A stretch of 64,000 nt of DNA from the NCBI GenBank assembly GCA_026391295.1, contig JAPLDS010000052.1:1-64000 (forward strand), read 5' to 3'. The first letter of the stretch is position 1; every line of letters starts with the position of its first letter. Below, piece by piece: positions 55,685-64,000 of this stretch. The position numbers were made by a program, and so were the translations under genes. Source of the stretch: Bacteroidia bacterium (GTDB lineage Bacteria; Bacteroidota; Bacteroidia; Bacteroidales; Prolixibacteraceae). The notes beneath the pieces are model-generated. The model worked only from the letters and a program-made list of their open reading frames with translations. It ran no database searches and was not told the DNA's origin.

Positions 55685-57838
55685 CTATTTCTCAATGATC
55701 AATCCATGATACCTTCCCATCCAATAGGGAAGTAAGAAAAATGCGCCGTCGTCCTCGCCATGGCCATCCGAGCCTGAATCATAGAGATAGGTGTTACTGT
55801 TCCATTTTGATATGCCTCGCTCTGGAGTTGGAATGGGCCTAATTGCTTGTGCCTTGCCAAAACGATCGTTTAACTGGTCTCGGGGTAAATCCCAACGATG
55901 ACTATTCTCCATTCGCCAGGTGATTAGATCCATAGGGATTTGTTGAAGCTCCTCAAGGGCAATCTTAAGATCGCAATCTTTTTTGAGCCCAATACTCGAA
56001 ATGATGTTCCAGATTGGAATCCGATCGGGTTGCTCAACACGCCAACTGCGTTCGGTACTTTTTATAAATTTTGGCATTAGCTGAGCATCATTGGCATACC
56101 GCAGTAAGGTGTAGTTTGGTAAGAAGGCCAGTTCGTCATCCGAATGGTTGATATCGAAAGGTCCATACATCTTTTGCGGTATCATATTTTCGACATAGTG
56201 GTGTTTTTGTGTCAAGGTCTGATAGGCTTTTTCGAATTTCTGATCCCCGGTAACATGAAGACTCGCCTTTAGGAAGGCCAGTATCTGCATCGAGTTAATC
56301 CCTTTTTCGTACCACCAATTATTTGAGAAGTTTAAGGAGTCAGGAGTCCATACGGCCCAGCGTGTCGCTTTCCCATCGAGGTCTACGAGTTGGAAATTGT
56401 GATCAACGATGGTTCTCATCAATCTATGGACCAAGCTTTTAACCCGCTCTTTCATCTCAACTTCTGCCACTAAATCAAAAAATAGGGGATAGGCAAACAT
56501 ATGACCAACAATCTCGTCGGAGCTGGTATCACCCTTCCATTTCCATTTTTGATCAGGGGTTAAATGCCACTCCCCACCTTTGCCCGTATCTTCATCCGCT
56601 GCGGTGATTGATCGTGCCGGAAAGCCAGGCATTCCTGTCAGCTTCTCCAGTCGTTCGAGTGCTTCAAATGCTTTATTGGCATTTTTTTTCGCTTCGGGCT
56701 CTTTGGTAACTGCATATCGGTAGCTCTCTGCCGCTAGATAAATAGCTGTCCACAGTCCATCGTTATCATCTGTTCCAGTCCGACTTGTTGAAAGATCACC
56801 TGAAATACTTAAGCTAGATCCGCTAACCAATCCATAGCGGTCGTGACGCAGCCTGATTCGCTCTTCAAAGGCTTGTGCTTTTTGCACTAAGGTCATGCTA
56901 ACCTCTTGAATCTGATTGATCCCTTTCGAAGTAGCCACCCAGGTGGTATGTTCGTCGAATGGGAGAATATCGTTGGTCTTATTGTCAGAAAGCCATCGTT
57001 TTCCATTGTAGTAATGCCAGGTTTTGTCTCTCTTGATAACACCTTTGTCGGTACCCAGCCAGGTGGCCTCTTTTATTGTTTTAATCACGGTGATTGGTCC
57101 ATAAGGCAATCCATCGGCGCCTCTTAAGAGCCAGTGATTACCATCCGCAGCAATGCATCCAAAAGAGAATAGCCCACCGAATAAAACATCTCCAGCAGTT
57201 TTCCCATTTTGTAAGGCTGAATAATAACGTTTCAGACCGTTGGCCATTAAATCTTCATCTAAGTTAACCCATTGGTTATTCATCCGACGCAAGAGTCCTC
57301 CAGTTGAGGCTGCCCATAAATCACCTTTGGAATCTCTTAAAATTGAGTTTACTCGTTTTCCTGTTGAGCATGGGATCTCTGTCCAGCTGCCATTCCACGA
57401 GAGTAATCGATTTGTTGTTCCAATCCAAAGCGTTTCATTTTCTAGATAGAGACTTACAATGGTGTCTTGAGATGCTGTTTCCGGCAGGGTTAATTTTTTA
57501 TCCTCACCCTCTTTTTGAATTGTATTCTGATTGGCAAGCCACACTTTGCCCAGCTTATCTATGGTGGCAGTAAGCCAGCCGGTTCCAGATGGTTTTCCTA
57601 TCCAAGCTCCCTTTTCATAGCGAAAAACACCATTGGAGGCAACCGCAATAACCTTGTTCTCCTCCTTGAAGAGCTTAATAATTGTTGATTCAGCTGATTG
57701 AGGTAAGGCAATCTTAGTGCTTATCTCTTGGTAATACTTTCCGCTAATTACTGGCTTAATGGATTGTGCTGCAGCGGTCAAGCAGATTGCAGAAAATAAG
57801 ATGCTAATTAGGCTGGATAAGATGATTCTTCGTTTCAT
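55685..57838 (-). CDS. Exported propeller plus alpha/alpha-toroid protein (family copy 5)
   Basis: 717 residues with a signal peptide (about 1-24, ending AAAQ). It is colinear with copy 4: NKVIAVASNGVFRYEKGAW, GDLWAASTGGLLRRMNNQW and GTDKGVIKRDKTWHYYNGKRWL, then DNDGLWTAIYLAAESYRYAVT, FPARSITAADEDT, WKWKGDTSSDEIVGHMFAYPL, LVDLDGKATRWAVWTPD, NHSDDELAFLPNYTLLRYA and FFLLPYWMGRYHGLI. It lies 21 bp after the broken DHDPS-type gene and is intact. Same unrecognised family as 37532, 39852, 45767 and 53498. Confidence 0.72.
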   Translation of the reverse strand: MKRRIILSSLISILFSAICLTAAAQSIKPVISGKYYQEISTKIALPQSAESTIIKLFKEENKVIAVASNGVFRYEKGAWIGKPSGTGWLTATIDKLGKVWLANQNTIQKEGEDKKLTLPETASQDTIVSLYLENETLWIGTTNRLLSWNGSWTEIPCSTGKRVNSILRDSKGDLWAASTGGLLRRMNNQWVNLDEDLMANGLKRYYSALQNGKTAGDVLFGGLFSFGCIAADGNHWLLRGADGLPYGPITVIKTIKEATWLGTDKGVIKRDKTWHYYNGKRWLSDNKTNDILPFDEHTTWVATSKGINQIQEVSMTLVQKAQAFEERIRLRHDRYGLVSGSSLSISGDLSTSRTGTDDNDGLWTAIYLAAESYRYAVTKEPEAKKNANKAFEALERLEKLTGMPGFPARSITAADEDTGKGGEWHLTPDQKWKWKGDTSSDEIVGHMFAYPLFFDLVAEVEMKERVKSLVHRLMRTIVDHNFQLVDLDGKATRWAVWTPDSLNFSNNWWYEKGINSMQILAFLKASLHVTGDQKFEKAYQTLTQKHHYVENMIPQKMYGPFDINHSDDELAFLPNYTLLRYANDAQLMPKFIKSTERSWRVEQPDRIPIWNIISSIGLKKDCDLKIALEELQQIPMDLITWRMENSHRWDLPRDQLNDRFGKAQAIRPIPTPERGISKWNSNTYLYDSGSDGHGEDDGAFFLLPYWMGRYHGLIIEK

Positions 57839-57858
57839 GGTGTTATTCTTTAGGATTA

Positions 57859-58730
57859 TTAAGTTCGTTTTATCTCTTGTTCAAGATTGATGATGATTTT
57901 TATCAAGGAGTCAGCTAACTCTTTATGGATTTGGTCGAAAGGAAGTATGGGCTCGCGCACTTGATCTGTTGGATAGATCTGTTGCTGATAAAGCAATCGT
58001 TTAAAGAAGTGGATCGAGATATCGAGGTGTTGATTTGAGAAGGCAAGAACGGGTAAGATCTTTCGAAATAAATCGGTCGCTTCCGCCTCTTTACCTTCCG
58101 TCCAAAGTTTATATATTTTGGCATATATCCAATGCATTCCCGTGGGCATAAACGCGTGAACACCTCTTTTCAAACCCTCAATCATTTGTGTGACTGCCCA
58201 TCCTCCACTGATATTTAATCTCCCCTGCGTAAGGTTTAAGATCCGAGAGTATTTCACCCCAGCAGGTACTGTCTCCACTTTTAGGCATCTGAATGCGGGA
58301 ATCCATCGCTTGTGGCATTCCAATCTTGAAGCATAATCATCTCAAGATCGATCTCTGCCAGTTGCATAAAATGACTTTTAAACTGTTCGTCATTCTGATA
58401 AGGGATCTGAAATAACATATTTCGACAACCTAATTCGGCATAAGCTCGTAGAAGCTTTTTGCTTTTTATAAGATCGGGTTCTCCTGCCCCGGCAATAACA
58501 GGCACTTGGCCATTGACCTCTTGAAGAACCGATTCGACCATTTGTATTCGTTCGGTTTCCGTAAGTTTGGACACTTCGGAAGCCATGGCAGGAACTAGAA
58601 ACCCTGACACCCCAGCATTGATTGCCTCTCTGACATTTAATTTCAATGCCTGAAGATCAACCGAATTATCGGTCTTAAATGGAGTATTTAAAACCGTTAC
58701 AATGCCAAAAAGGGGATAAAGTTCCTTCAT
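57859..58730 (-). pseudogene. DHDPS/N-acetylneuraminate-lyase-family gene broken by a frame-shifting deletion
   Basis: The N-terminal part (58730 to ~58303) reads MKELYPLFGIVTVLNTPFK, GFLVPAMASEVSKLTETER, VIAGAG and MIMLQDWNATSDG, typical of the TIM-barrel class-I lyases. It then loses frame and stops. The C-terminal part (from ~58302 to 57859) continues in another frame with IPAFRCLKVETVPAGVKYS (the Lys in CLKVE would form the Schiff base), RLNISGGWAVTQMIEGL and GMHWIYAKIY. Between them the family normally has a short segment (my estimate 12-18 codons) which is absent, with the frame lost at 58302/58303. The enzyme would cleave or condense a pyruvate-derived sugar acid if repaired. Confidence 0.78.
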
Positions 58731-58742
58731 GAGAAATTGAAC

Positions 58743-58773
58743 AGTCCTGACTGCCTCGAAAGGTGTCAGGACT
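58743..58773 (-). terminator. Possible terminator before the broken lyase gene
   Basis: AGTCCTGAC (58743-58751) pairs perfectly with GTCAGGACT (58765-58773). On the minus strand only a weak T-rich tract follows (TGTTCAATTTC), so it may be an attenuator or processing site between the GH-like gene and the lyase. Confidence 0.5.
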
Positions 58774-58790
58774 ATTTTAATTAGTTAGCT

Positions 58791-61133
58791 TTATTTTTTC
58801 AATAACCAGATATCGCAAATTTTAGATTGATCGCGCCAGTTCATTTTTGATTCCTCTGGAATGTCAAACGTAACTTGAATCTTTCCATCGCTTACATATT
58901 TCGGTGAAAGTTGGAATTCTTTAAATTTCTCTAACTCCTTGCTGTAAACAGTTGGTGAAATACGTTCTCCGTCTACGCGGATTAAGGCATCGCCGTAACC
59001 AGCAATTCGTATGGTATAGTGTCCATTAGGATCAAGATCGGCATAGTCTAACTTTGGAAAGTTTTGATAAAGCTGCGTTGAAAGACGCTTGCGGCTTTTA
59101 CCATCTTCCCACCAAGCTACATCAGTAGCATCTTCGGTGCGGGTTTTTACGCGTGGTCCTTTAGAGATATCTGAGATGTTATCGTAATAACTTCCTGGAC
59201 CTGGATTTTCCCAGGTGCGAATGACATCAAGACGATCAAGCTTCTCCTTTTCAGTGGCCATCTTACTTACCTTCGCAAACTCATCAGTAAGCCACCATCT
59301 GTTGTTTAATGGGTAATCAAGGAAATCAAGGATTGCTCCACGTTCAGACCCGCTGGCGTGGTATTTTGCCACACTAGTCTGCATTCCAATAGACTTGTTT
59401 AAAGCTTCACAGTAATAGACAATCCGTTCTCTTAGAGAAGGCGAGATCTTTTCGTTATCTCCTTTATTTACGACGGCTAAAGCTTCAGTCATGGCTTTTT
59501 CAGACCCAATTTTGGTTGCTGTGCCTAGAATTTGATTTGCCTCTTTCTCAAGCTCTTGCTCATAGACTTTTCTTCTTTTTACATAGGTGTCGTAATATGA
59601 ACGCATCACCAACTGTTGCCAGCGCCAGTTTCCTTTTAGCTCAGGATGTTTCGCTTCGAGATTTTGCCAGAATGCAAAAGTCGTTTCAATACCTCCATTT
59701 TCCTCTACAGGTCCAACCCAGTTGCGCTCCAATGCTAATATCCCATCGGCACCAGCCTCAGCTACTGTAGAGCCGAAAAAGAAACGCGAATATTCGACCA
59801 TAACCTGACGGACATCTTTTTCAGGATTCCAACCCATCTGGCTCCAGGTGACCTTGTTGACATCATCATGAACACCATCAGAATAGGTAAGAAAACCATC
59901 AGTTAAAGGGGCAAAGCGATTGTGAACCTTTGCATAATAATACGGTTGAGGATTGCAAATTTCACGTCCTTCTGTTAGAGCATAAGCCTGATCCCAGTTT
60001 TCAGTAGGGTATTGACAGCGTATGGTATGGGTTACGTCAGGATAATGGCGGTGTTTGTATTGTTTCGGTAACCGGAAACGTGATTCTGCTAAATCCGGAC
60101 TACTTGGGCCATTCGCCACACCAGTAAGCCAGTCGGGTTTATTAGCCTCTAGATATTCATAGAAATAATTTACTTGTTGATCATTAAATCCTTGTAATGA
60201 AATCCACATACCAGCTTTAGGATGAACTTTTTTAAGTTCTGCAGCAATGGCTTTTAGGAAGGGCATAACGAATTTAGGATCGTTGCTACCTGGATCGCCT
60301 CCAGGGAAGAAAATACCATCTAAACGAGCGCAACTTTTATAGAAATTGATATGCTTTTGGACTTCTGCTTTGAAAAGTGCATCATTAGAAAGATCGACAT
60401 CAGCAGGTGTCCATGCCCAATAGTCAAGTCCATAATTGTTACAGATCTCCGACATTTTTGCATTAATCATATCGCGCGGGAAACGCATCACTGGCCCAAG
60501 AGGTCCGTCATGAAAAGGGATATTCTCAATGCTATTGGTACCAAATAGCGCCAGTTCACGGAAGTAAGTCTCAAACTGTGAAGCATCCCATGAATCCCAT
60601 GAATTAGCCGTATTGCGATACCCAATTTGATGACCACGAAGTGGGTAAGCAGGTGAAGTAGCGATTTCAATGTTCTTTGTGACTAGAATCTTGCCTTTTG
60701 TAAGTTCTGCTGTTCTAAGAAATTGACCAATAGCAAATACAACAGCTCTTTCATCAGCACCAATCAACCAAAGTACATCTTGACTACCTGCTTTCCCAAG
60801 CACAAGTCGCAACCCTTCTGGTTTATTCTCCGCTAGGTTGTCGCCTGACCTTTTAGGGACATCTAATCCATTAACTTGAGTATCGCTTGATTTGGCTAAG
60901 ATAATTAAAGAGCTAGCTCCAGACTTTGAAACCAATGGCAATTTAATAGCTGTGTGTTTGGCGACTTCTTCCTGTAAGACGCGAATGGCAGTTTCTCGAA
61001 CCGGCGAGTTTATCCCCGTCGATGCGACAATAGATGCTTTTGATAAATCGATATTTTGCGCAAATACGTTTACTCCAAGGAGCAGAATCGTTGCAGCAAA
61101 TAGCGATCGGATAATAAGAAATTTAGTTTTCAT
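58791..61133 (-). CDS. Secreted GH67/GH20-like putative glycoside hydrolase (paralogue 2 of 3)
   Basis: 780 residues with a signal peptide (about 1-25, ending VFAQ). An N-terminal alpha/beta domain (AIRVLQEEVAKHTAIKLPLV, ERAVVFAIGQFLRTAEL) precedes a barrel: YPLRGHQIGYRNTANSWDSWD, ALFGTNSIENIPF, LDGIFFPGGDPGSNDPKFV (about 278), GMWISLQGFN, YPDVTHTIRCQYPTENWDQAYA and YSDGVHDDVNKVTW (about 421). Then comes a helical region and a C-terminal beta domain (HYTIRIAGYGDALIRVDGERISP). It is a close tandem paralogue of 61162-63501 and more distant from 8317-10746. Catalytic residues are not assignable without a structure; Asp in GGDPG and the Asp pair in HDDVNK are the best candidates. Confidence 0.75.
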   Translation of the reverse strand: MKTKFLIIRSLFAATILLLGVNVFAQNIDLSKASIVASTGINSPVRETAIRVLQEEVAKHTAIKLPLVSKSGASSLIILAKSSDTQVNGLDVPKRSGDNLAENKPEGLRLVLGKAGSQDVLWLIGADERAVVFAIGQFLRTAELTKGKILVTKNIEIATSPAYPLRGHQIGYRNTANSWDSWDASQFETYFRELALFGTNSIENIPFHDGPLGPVMRFPRDMINAKMSEICNNYGLDYWAWTPADVDLSNDALFKAEVQKHINFYKSCARLDGIFFPGGDPGSNDPKFVMPFLKAIAAELKKVHPKAGMWISLQGFNDQQVNYFYEYLEANKPDWLTGVANGPSSPDLAESRFRLPKQYKHRHYPDVTHTIRCQYPTENWDQAYALTEGREICNPQPYYYAKVHNRFAPLTDGFLTYSDGVHDDVNKVTWSQMGWNPEKDVRQVMVEYSRFFFGSTVAEAGADGILALERNWVGPVEENGGIETTFAFWQNLEAKHPELKGNWRWQQLVMRSYYDTYVKRRKVYEQELEKEANQILGTATKIGSEKAMTEALAVVNKGDNEKISPSLRERIVYYCEALNKSIGMQTSVAKYHASGSERGAILDFLDYPLNNRWWLTDEFAKVSKMATEKEKLDRLDVIRTWENPGPGSYYDNISDISKGPRVKTRTEDATDVAWWEDGKSRKRLSTQLYQNFPKLDYADLDPNGHYTIRIAGYGDALIRVDGERISPTVYSKELEKFKEFQLSPKYVSDGKIQVTFDIPEESKMNWRDQSKICDIWLLKK

Positions 61134-61161
61134 GGTTTTGAAATTAGTATTTAGAGTTGAT

Positions 61162-63501
61162 TTATTTTTTGATCAGCCAAACATCGGAGATATGCGAATA
61201 TTTCGACCAGCGAAGATGCGACTCTTCAGGACGGTCGAAAGTTACTCTCATCTTTCCATCTTGGGTTATTGCTCTTGGGATAACAAATGCTTTAAACTCC
61301 CCAATCCCTTTATTGTAAACGGTTGGCTCAAGTCGCTCACCATCTACGCGAATTAGGGCATCGCCTAATCCACTTACCCGGATTATATATTTGCTTGTAA
61401 AATCAAGATCGTTGTATTCTAAGATTGGCTCAATTTGGAATAGCTGAGAAGATAAACGCTCACGCGTATTTCCTCCATTCCACCAGGCCACATCTGTGCC
61501 ATCATAGGAAGTCGTTTTTACATGTGGACTCGACTCAATATTAGAGACATCATCATAAAAACTGCCAGGTCCTGGATTCTCCCAATCTCGAATAATGGTA
61601 AGACGATCTAATTTTTGTGCTTCGTTACTCATGAGCTTAATCTTCTTAAACTCATCGGCAAGCCACCATCTGTTATTGAGGGGATAGTTTACAAATTGCA
61701 GAATACAGCCTCGTTGCGAGTTGGCAGCATGATAGTGCTCAACATCGGTTTGCAAGCCAATGGTTTTGAATAAATCATCACAGTATTTTACAATCTTTTG
61801 ATGGATATCGGTATTGATTGGCTTCGTTTCGGCTTGATTAACTAGTTCCAACGCTAATGACATTGCTTTTTCTGATCCAATCTCAGCTGCTGTTCTTAGA
61901 ATTTTATTGGCTTGTCTTTCAAGTTTCTGCTCATAAATTTTGCGTCTATGCTGATAGGTGTCATAATATGAACGTAAGACGAGCATTTTCCACCTCCAAT
62001 TTGTGAGTAGTTGCGGATTCTCAGACTCTAGTTTCTTCCAGAACTCAAAAGTTGTTTCAATACTTCCGTTTGTGGTAATTGGTCCTGACCAGTCGTGCTC
62101 TAAGGCATTAATTCCATCAGCCCCTTTTTTTGCCAGTGAAGATCCAAAGAAATAACGACAGTAGTCGGTAAGGATCTCGTTGACATCTAATTCGGTGTCC
62201 CACCCTTTCATACTCCAGGTTACTTTGTTCACGTCGTCATGACAGCCGTCTGAATAAGAAACAAATCCGTCAGTTAATTTTGCACTGGCAGCATGGATTT
62301 TGGCATACTGATTCGGTCGTGGATTGATTCCCTCTCGTCCGATCGTTAACATATAAGCCTGATCCCAATTTTGCATCGGATAGTCGCATCTTACATTATG
62401 GGTAATGTCAGGATAGTTGCGGTGCATATATTGCTTGGGTAGACGAAAGCGTGTCTCCGCAATTGGCGGACTGCCTGGGCCAGTAACAACTCCTTTTAGC
62501 CAAGCGGGACTGTTTTTTTCAAGGTATGAATAGAAATAATCAATCTTTTCGGCATTAAATCCTTGCAATGAAATCCATACCCCAGCTCCTGGATGGTATT
62601 TATGCAGTCGATCGTTTAACTTCTGCAAGAAAGGAAGTACATCACGTGGGTGGTTCTCACCTGGATCACCTCCAGGGAAAAATACGTTGTCAAGTTTCGG
62701 ACAGCTTTTGTAAAACGCTTCAGCTCTATTTAATTCTGCTTCTTGTTTTGAGGCAAGCGACAAGTCTGCAGATACAGGTGTCCAAACCCAATAGTCAATC
62801 CCATACAAAGCACATAATTCACTGATTCGAATATTCATCTCTTCAGGAGAGATCGTGAATAATACGCTGTCGTCTCGGTCGCCTAAAGGAATCGTCTCAA
62901 CGGCATTGGTGCCAAAAACGACTAAGTCACGAATGTATTGTTCGTATTTTTTTACGTCCCATGCATCGTATGAATTGGCATGATTGCGGTAACCTAATTG
63001 ATGACCCCGAATAGGCTGCATGGGTGAAGTTGCAAAGTCAAGAGGTTCCTCTAAATTGATTTTATGATTTGTCATCGTGGCGGTGCGCAATAACTTGCCA
63101 ATCCCAAATAGGACACCACGGGTGTCAGCACCGATGATCCAAACAATCGTTTTGTCTTTACTTTTCTCACTGACAATCCGATATCCCTCGCTTTTATCTT
63201 CGGGTAGATTGGTGCCAGCTCTTTTGGGCACTTTTACCCCATCGAGATTTTCATCTTTTGAGATGGCCAAGGCGATAATGGTTGACTTGTCCCAATGCTT
63301 TGAGAGTGGAAATGTTATTGAAGTTCTCTTTGCAACCTCTTCCTGCAATACCCGAATAGCCGTCTCCTTAACAGGGGAAACTAGTGACGGTGAAGCTAGT
63401 ATGGTTGACTTCGACAGGTCGATTGGTTGTCCAAATAGCAGTGCATGACTCGATAGCAGAAAGCTTACGATCAGCGCTTTAAAAAGATATGTCTTTTTCA
63501 T
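61162..63501 (-). CDS. Secreted GH67/GH20-like putative glycoside hydrolase (paralogue 3 of 3)
   Basis: 779 residues with a signal peptide (about 1-25, ending LLFGQ). Colinear with the 58791-61133 protein: IRVLQEEVAKRTSITFPLS, RGVLFGIGKLLRTATM, QPIRGHQLGYRNHANSYDAWD, LDNVFFPGGDPGENHPRDV (about 278), GVWISLQGFN, YPDITHNVRCDYPMQNWDQAYM, YSDGCHDDVNKVTW and GDALIRVDGERLEPTVY. The pair shares motif after motif and the gap between them is 28 bp, so a tandem duplication is likely. The start ATG overlaps the stop of the ceramidase-like gene as ATGA, so translation is probably coupled. Specificity unknown. Confidence 0.75.
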   Translation of the reverse strand: MKKTYLFKALIVSFLLSSHALLFGQPIDLSKSTILASPSLVSPVKETAIRVLQEEVAKRTSITFPLSKHWDKSTIIALAISKDENLDGVKVPKRAGTNLPEDKSEGYRIVSEKSKDKTIVWIIGADTRGVLFGIGKLLRTATMTNHKINLEEPLDFATSPMQPIRGHQLGYRNHANSYDAWDVKKYEQYIRDLVVFGTNAVETIPLGDRDDSVLFTISPEEMNIRISELCALYGIDYWVWTPVSADLSLASKQEAELNRAEAFYKSCPKLDNVFFPGGDPGENHPRDVLPFLQKLNDRLHKYHPGAGVWISLQGFNAEKIDYFYSYLEKNSPAWLKGVVTGPGSPPIAETRFRLPKQYMHRNYPDITHNVRCDYPMQNWDQAYMLTIGREGINPRPNQYAKIHAASAKLTDGFVSYSDGCHDDVNKVTWSMKGWDTELDVNEILTDYCRYFFGSSLAKKGADGINALEHDWSGPITTNGSIETTFEFWKKLESENPQLLTNWRWKMLVLRSYYDTYQHRRKIYEQKLERQANKILRTAAEIGSEKAMSLALELVNQAETKPINTDIHQKIVKYCDDLFKTIGLQTDVEHYHAANSQRGCILQFVNYPLNNRWWLADEFKKIKLMSNEAQKLDRLTIIRDWENPGPGSFYDDVSNIESSPHVKTTSYDGTDVAWWNGGNTRERLSSQLFQIEPILEYNDLDFTSKYIIRVSGLGDALIRVDGERLEPTVYNKGIGEFKAFVIPRAITQDGKMRVTFDRPEESHLRWSKYSHISDVWLIKK

Positions 63502-64000
63502 TTGTGATTTATTAATGGCATGGCTGTCCTTATCATTCCTTCTGCGATAACATCTCCAAGGTCTGGTCCGTAAAAGCTAACACTAGACTCATAACCTTCA
63601 CCATAAAGATATTGTTCGCGACTGAGGATATAACTAATCCATTCGTTGGCTAGACCCCCGATGGCTACATATTTTGATCCGTTTGCTCGTAATGCTTTTT
63701 TTACCCGCTGTCCTAAAACAGCAGTCATCTCACCCGGTGCACCAGCTATCACTAGATCGCCGATCCTTATGGCACCAATGCCAACCTCCTTGGGTCCTAA
63801 TACATCCATCACCACTTTGACCGTTTGAGCATTAAGTCCATATTCTTCCCCTCCAGTTTTCATGAATGAGGGGTGAGCTGCATGTTGAGGTAATTTGGAG
63901 GTTGTATAACTAGATTTGAATTGCTGAACTTTATTTGGGGTGATCGTTTGATACAATCCAAATGCTTTTTCAGCAATGATTTTTCCGTAGATCTCAATTT
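63498..64000 (-). CDS. Neutral/alkaline ceramidase-like protein, C-terminal part (cut by window end)
   Basis: Only the last ~167 codons are inside the window. The reading frame stays open to 64000 (EIYGKIIAEKAFG), so the TTG-started 152-residue ORF at 63956 is not a real start. SFMKTGGEEYGLNAQTVKVV, EVGIGAIRIGDLVIAGAPGEMTAVLGQRVK, NEWISYILSREQYLYGEGYES and YGPDLGDVI match the C-terminal half of the neutral ceramidase N-terminal-domain family. Family members hydrolyse ceramide or, in glycan loci, act on unknown esters or amides. Translation is probably coupled to the GH-like gene that follows (ATGA overlap). The N-terminus and catalytic serine region are outside the window. Confidence 0.8.
   Translation of the reverse strand, partial: IEIYGKIIAEKAFGLYQTITPNKVQQFKSSYTTSKLPQHAAHPSFMKTGGEEYGLNAQTVKVVMDVLGPKEVGIGAIRIGDLVIAGAPGEMTAVLGQRVKKALRANGSKYVAIGGLANEWISYILSREQYLYGEGYESSVSFYGPDLGDVIAEGMIRTAMPLINHK

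Noticed and set aside
60892-61356. 154-residue plus-strand ORF across two GH-like genes
   Set aside because: Antisense shadow of both coding regions; a sister shadow occurs at 63077-63448 because the paralogues are similar.
63498-63956. Complete 152-residue protein starting at 63956
   Set aside because: The frame is open to the end of the window, so it is the C-terminal part of a longer ceramidase-like protein.

Overview
The window comes from a glycan-degrading member of the Bacteroidota (order not assignable by eye). The evidence is two SusC/SusD outer-membrane pairs, many exported proteins and lipoproteins, A+T-rich intergenic DNA with few Shine-Dalgarno sequences, and a run of carbohydrate-active enzymes (GH109, GH172, GH31, GH127, GH92, DUF4838, DUF1080). 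No rRNA, tRNA, CRISPR array, integrase or intact transposase was seen. No HTCS, ECF sigma/anti-sigma or SusR-like regulator was seen either, although two SusCD loci are present.

Layout. 1-2196: tandem arrays of a ~95-100 bp CACATAG-type repeat around an exported amidohydrolase. 2169-24945 (minus): a long polysaccharide-utilisation block. In transcription order it is a PKD lipoprotein, SusC, SusD, GH172 and a PhoPQ-related (PqaA-like) protein, then a hairpin terminator, then an ADP-ribosylglycohydrolase-type lipoprotein, GH109, a metallophosphoesterase with a PA14-like tail, a large GH-like protein, a DUF4838 gene broken by an out-of-frame deletion, an intact DUF4838 protein, and an unrecognised secreted protein whose last codons lie in the repeat. 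25267-31608 (plus): a CPBP protease, a GH31 enzyme, a NicO-type metal transporter, then a GxxExxY nuclease-fold gene embedded in the same CACATAG repeat array, and an unrecognised polytopic membrane protein.

32131-50932 (plus): the second utilisation block. It holds SusC, SusD, two tandem propeller/toroid proteins (the second broken by a deletion), a purple-acid-phosphatase-like lipoprotein, GH127, a third propeller/toroid protein, a REP-like palindromic region, and a GH92 alpha-mannosidase. 50995-53473: a DUF1080 lipoprotein (minus) and an 11-12-unit TPR protein (plus). 53498-64000 (minus): a third cluster with a neutral-ceramidase-like protein (cut by the window end), two GH-like paralogues, a broken DHDPS/NAL-family gene, and two more propeller/toroid proteins.

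How it works together (inference): SusCD pairs import oligosaccharides released by secreted or surface lipoprotein hydrolases. GH109, GH172, GH127, GH92 and GH31 suggest a decorated heteroglycan with N-acetylgalactosamine, furanosides/arabinose, mannose and alpha-glucosyl-like linkages. Phosphoesterases and ADP-ribosylglycohydrolase-like proteins may remove non-sugar groups. The substrate cannot be named from sequence alone.

Most noteworthy: (1) the CACATAG repeat, each unit built of about four CACA(N)TAG blocks followed by four inverted blocks, at four loci, one of which encloses a GxxExxY PD-(D/E)XK-fold gene; (2) five copies of an unnamed propeller plus alpha/alpha-toroid exported protein family; (3) three genes of duplicated or metabolic type each carrying one internal frame-shifting deletion; (4) at least three further families of intergenic palindromic repeats.
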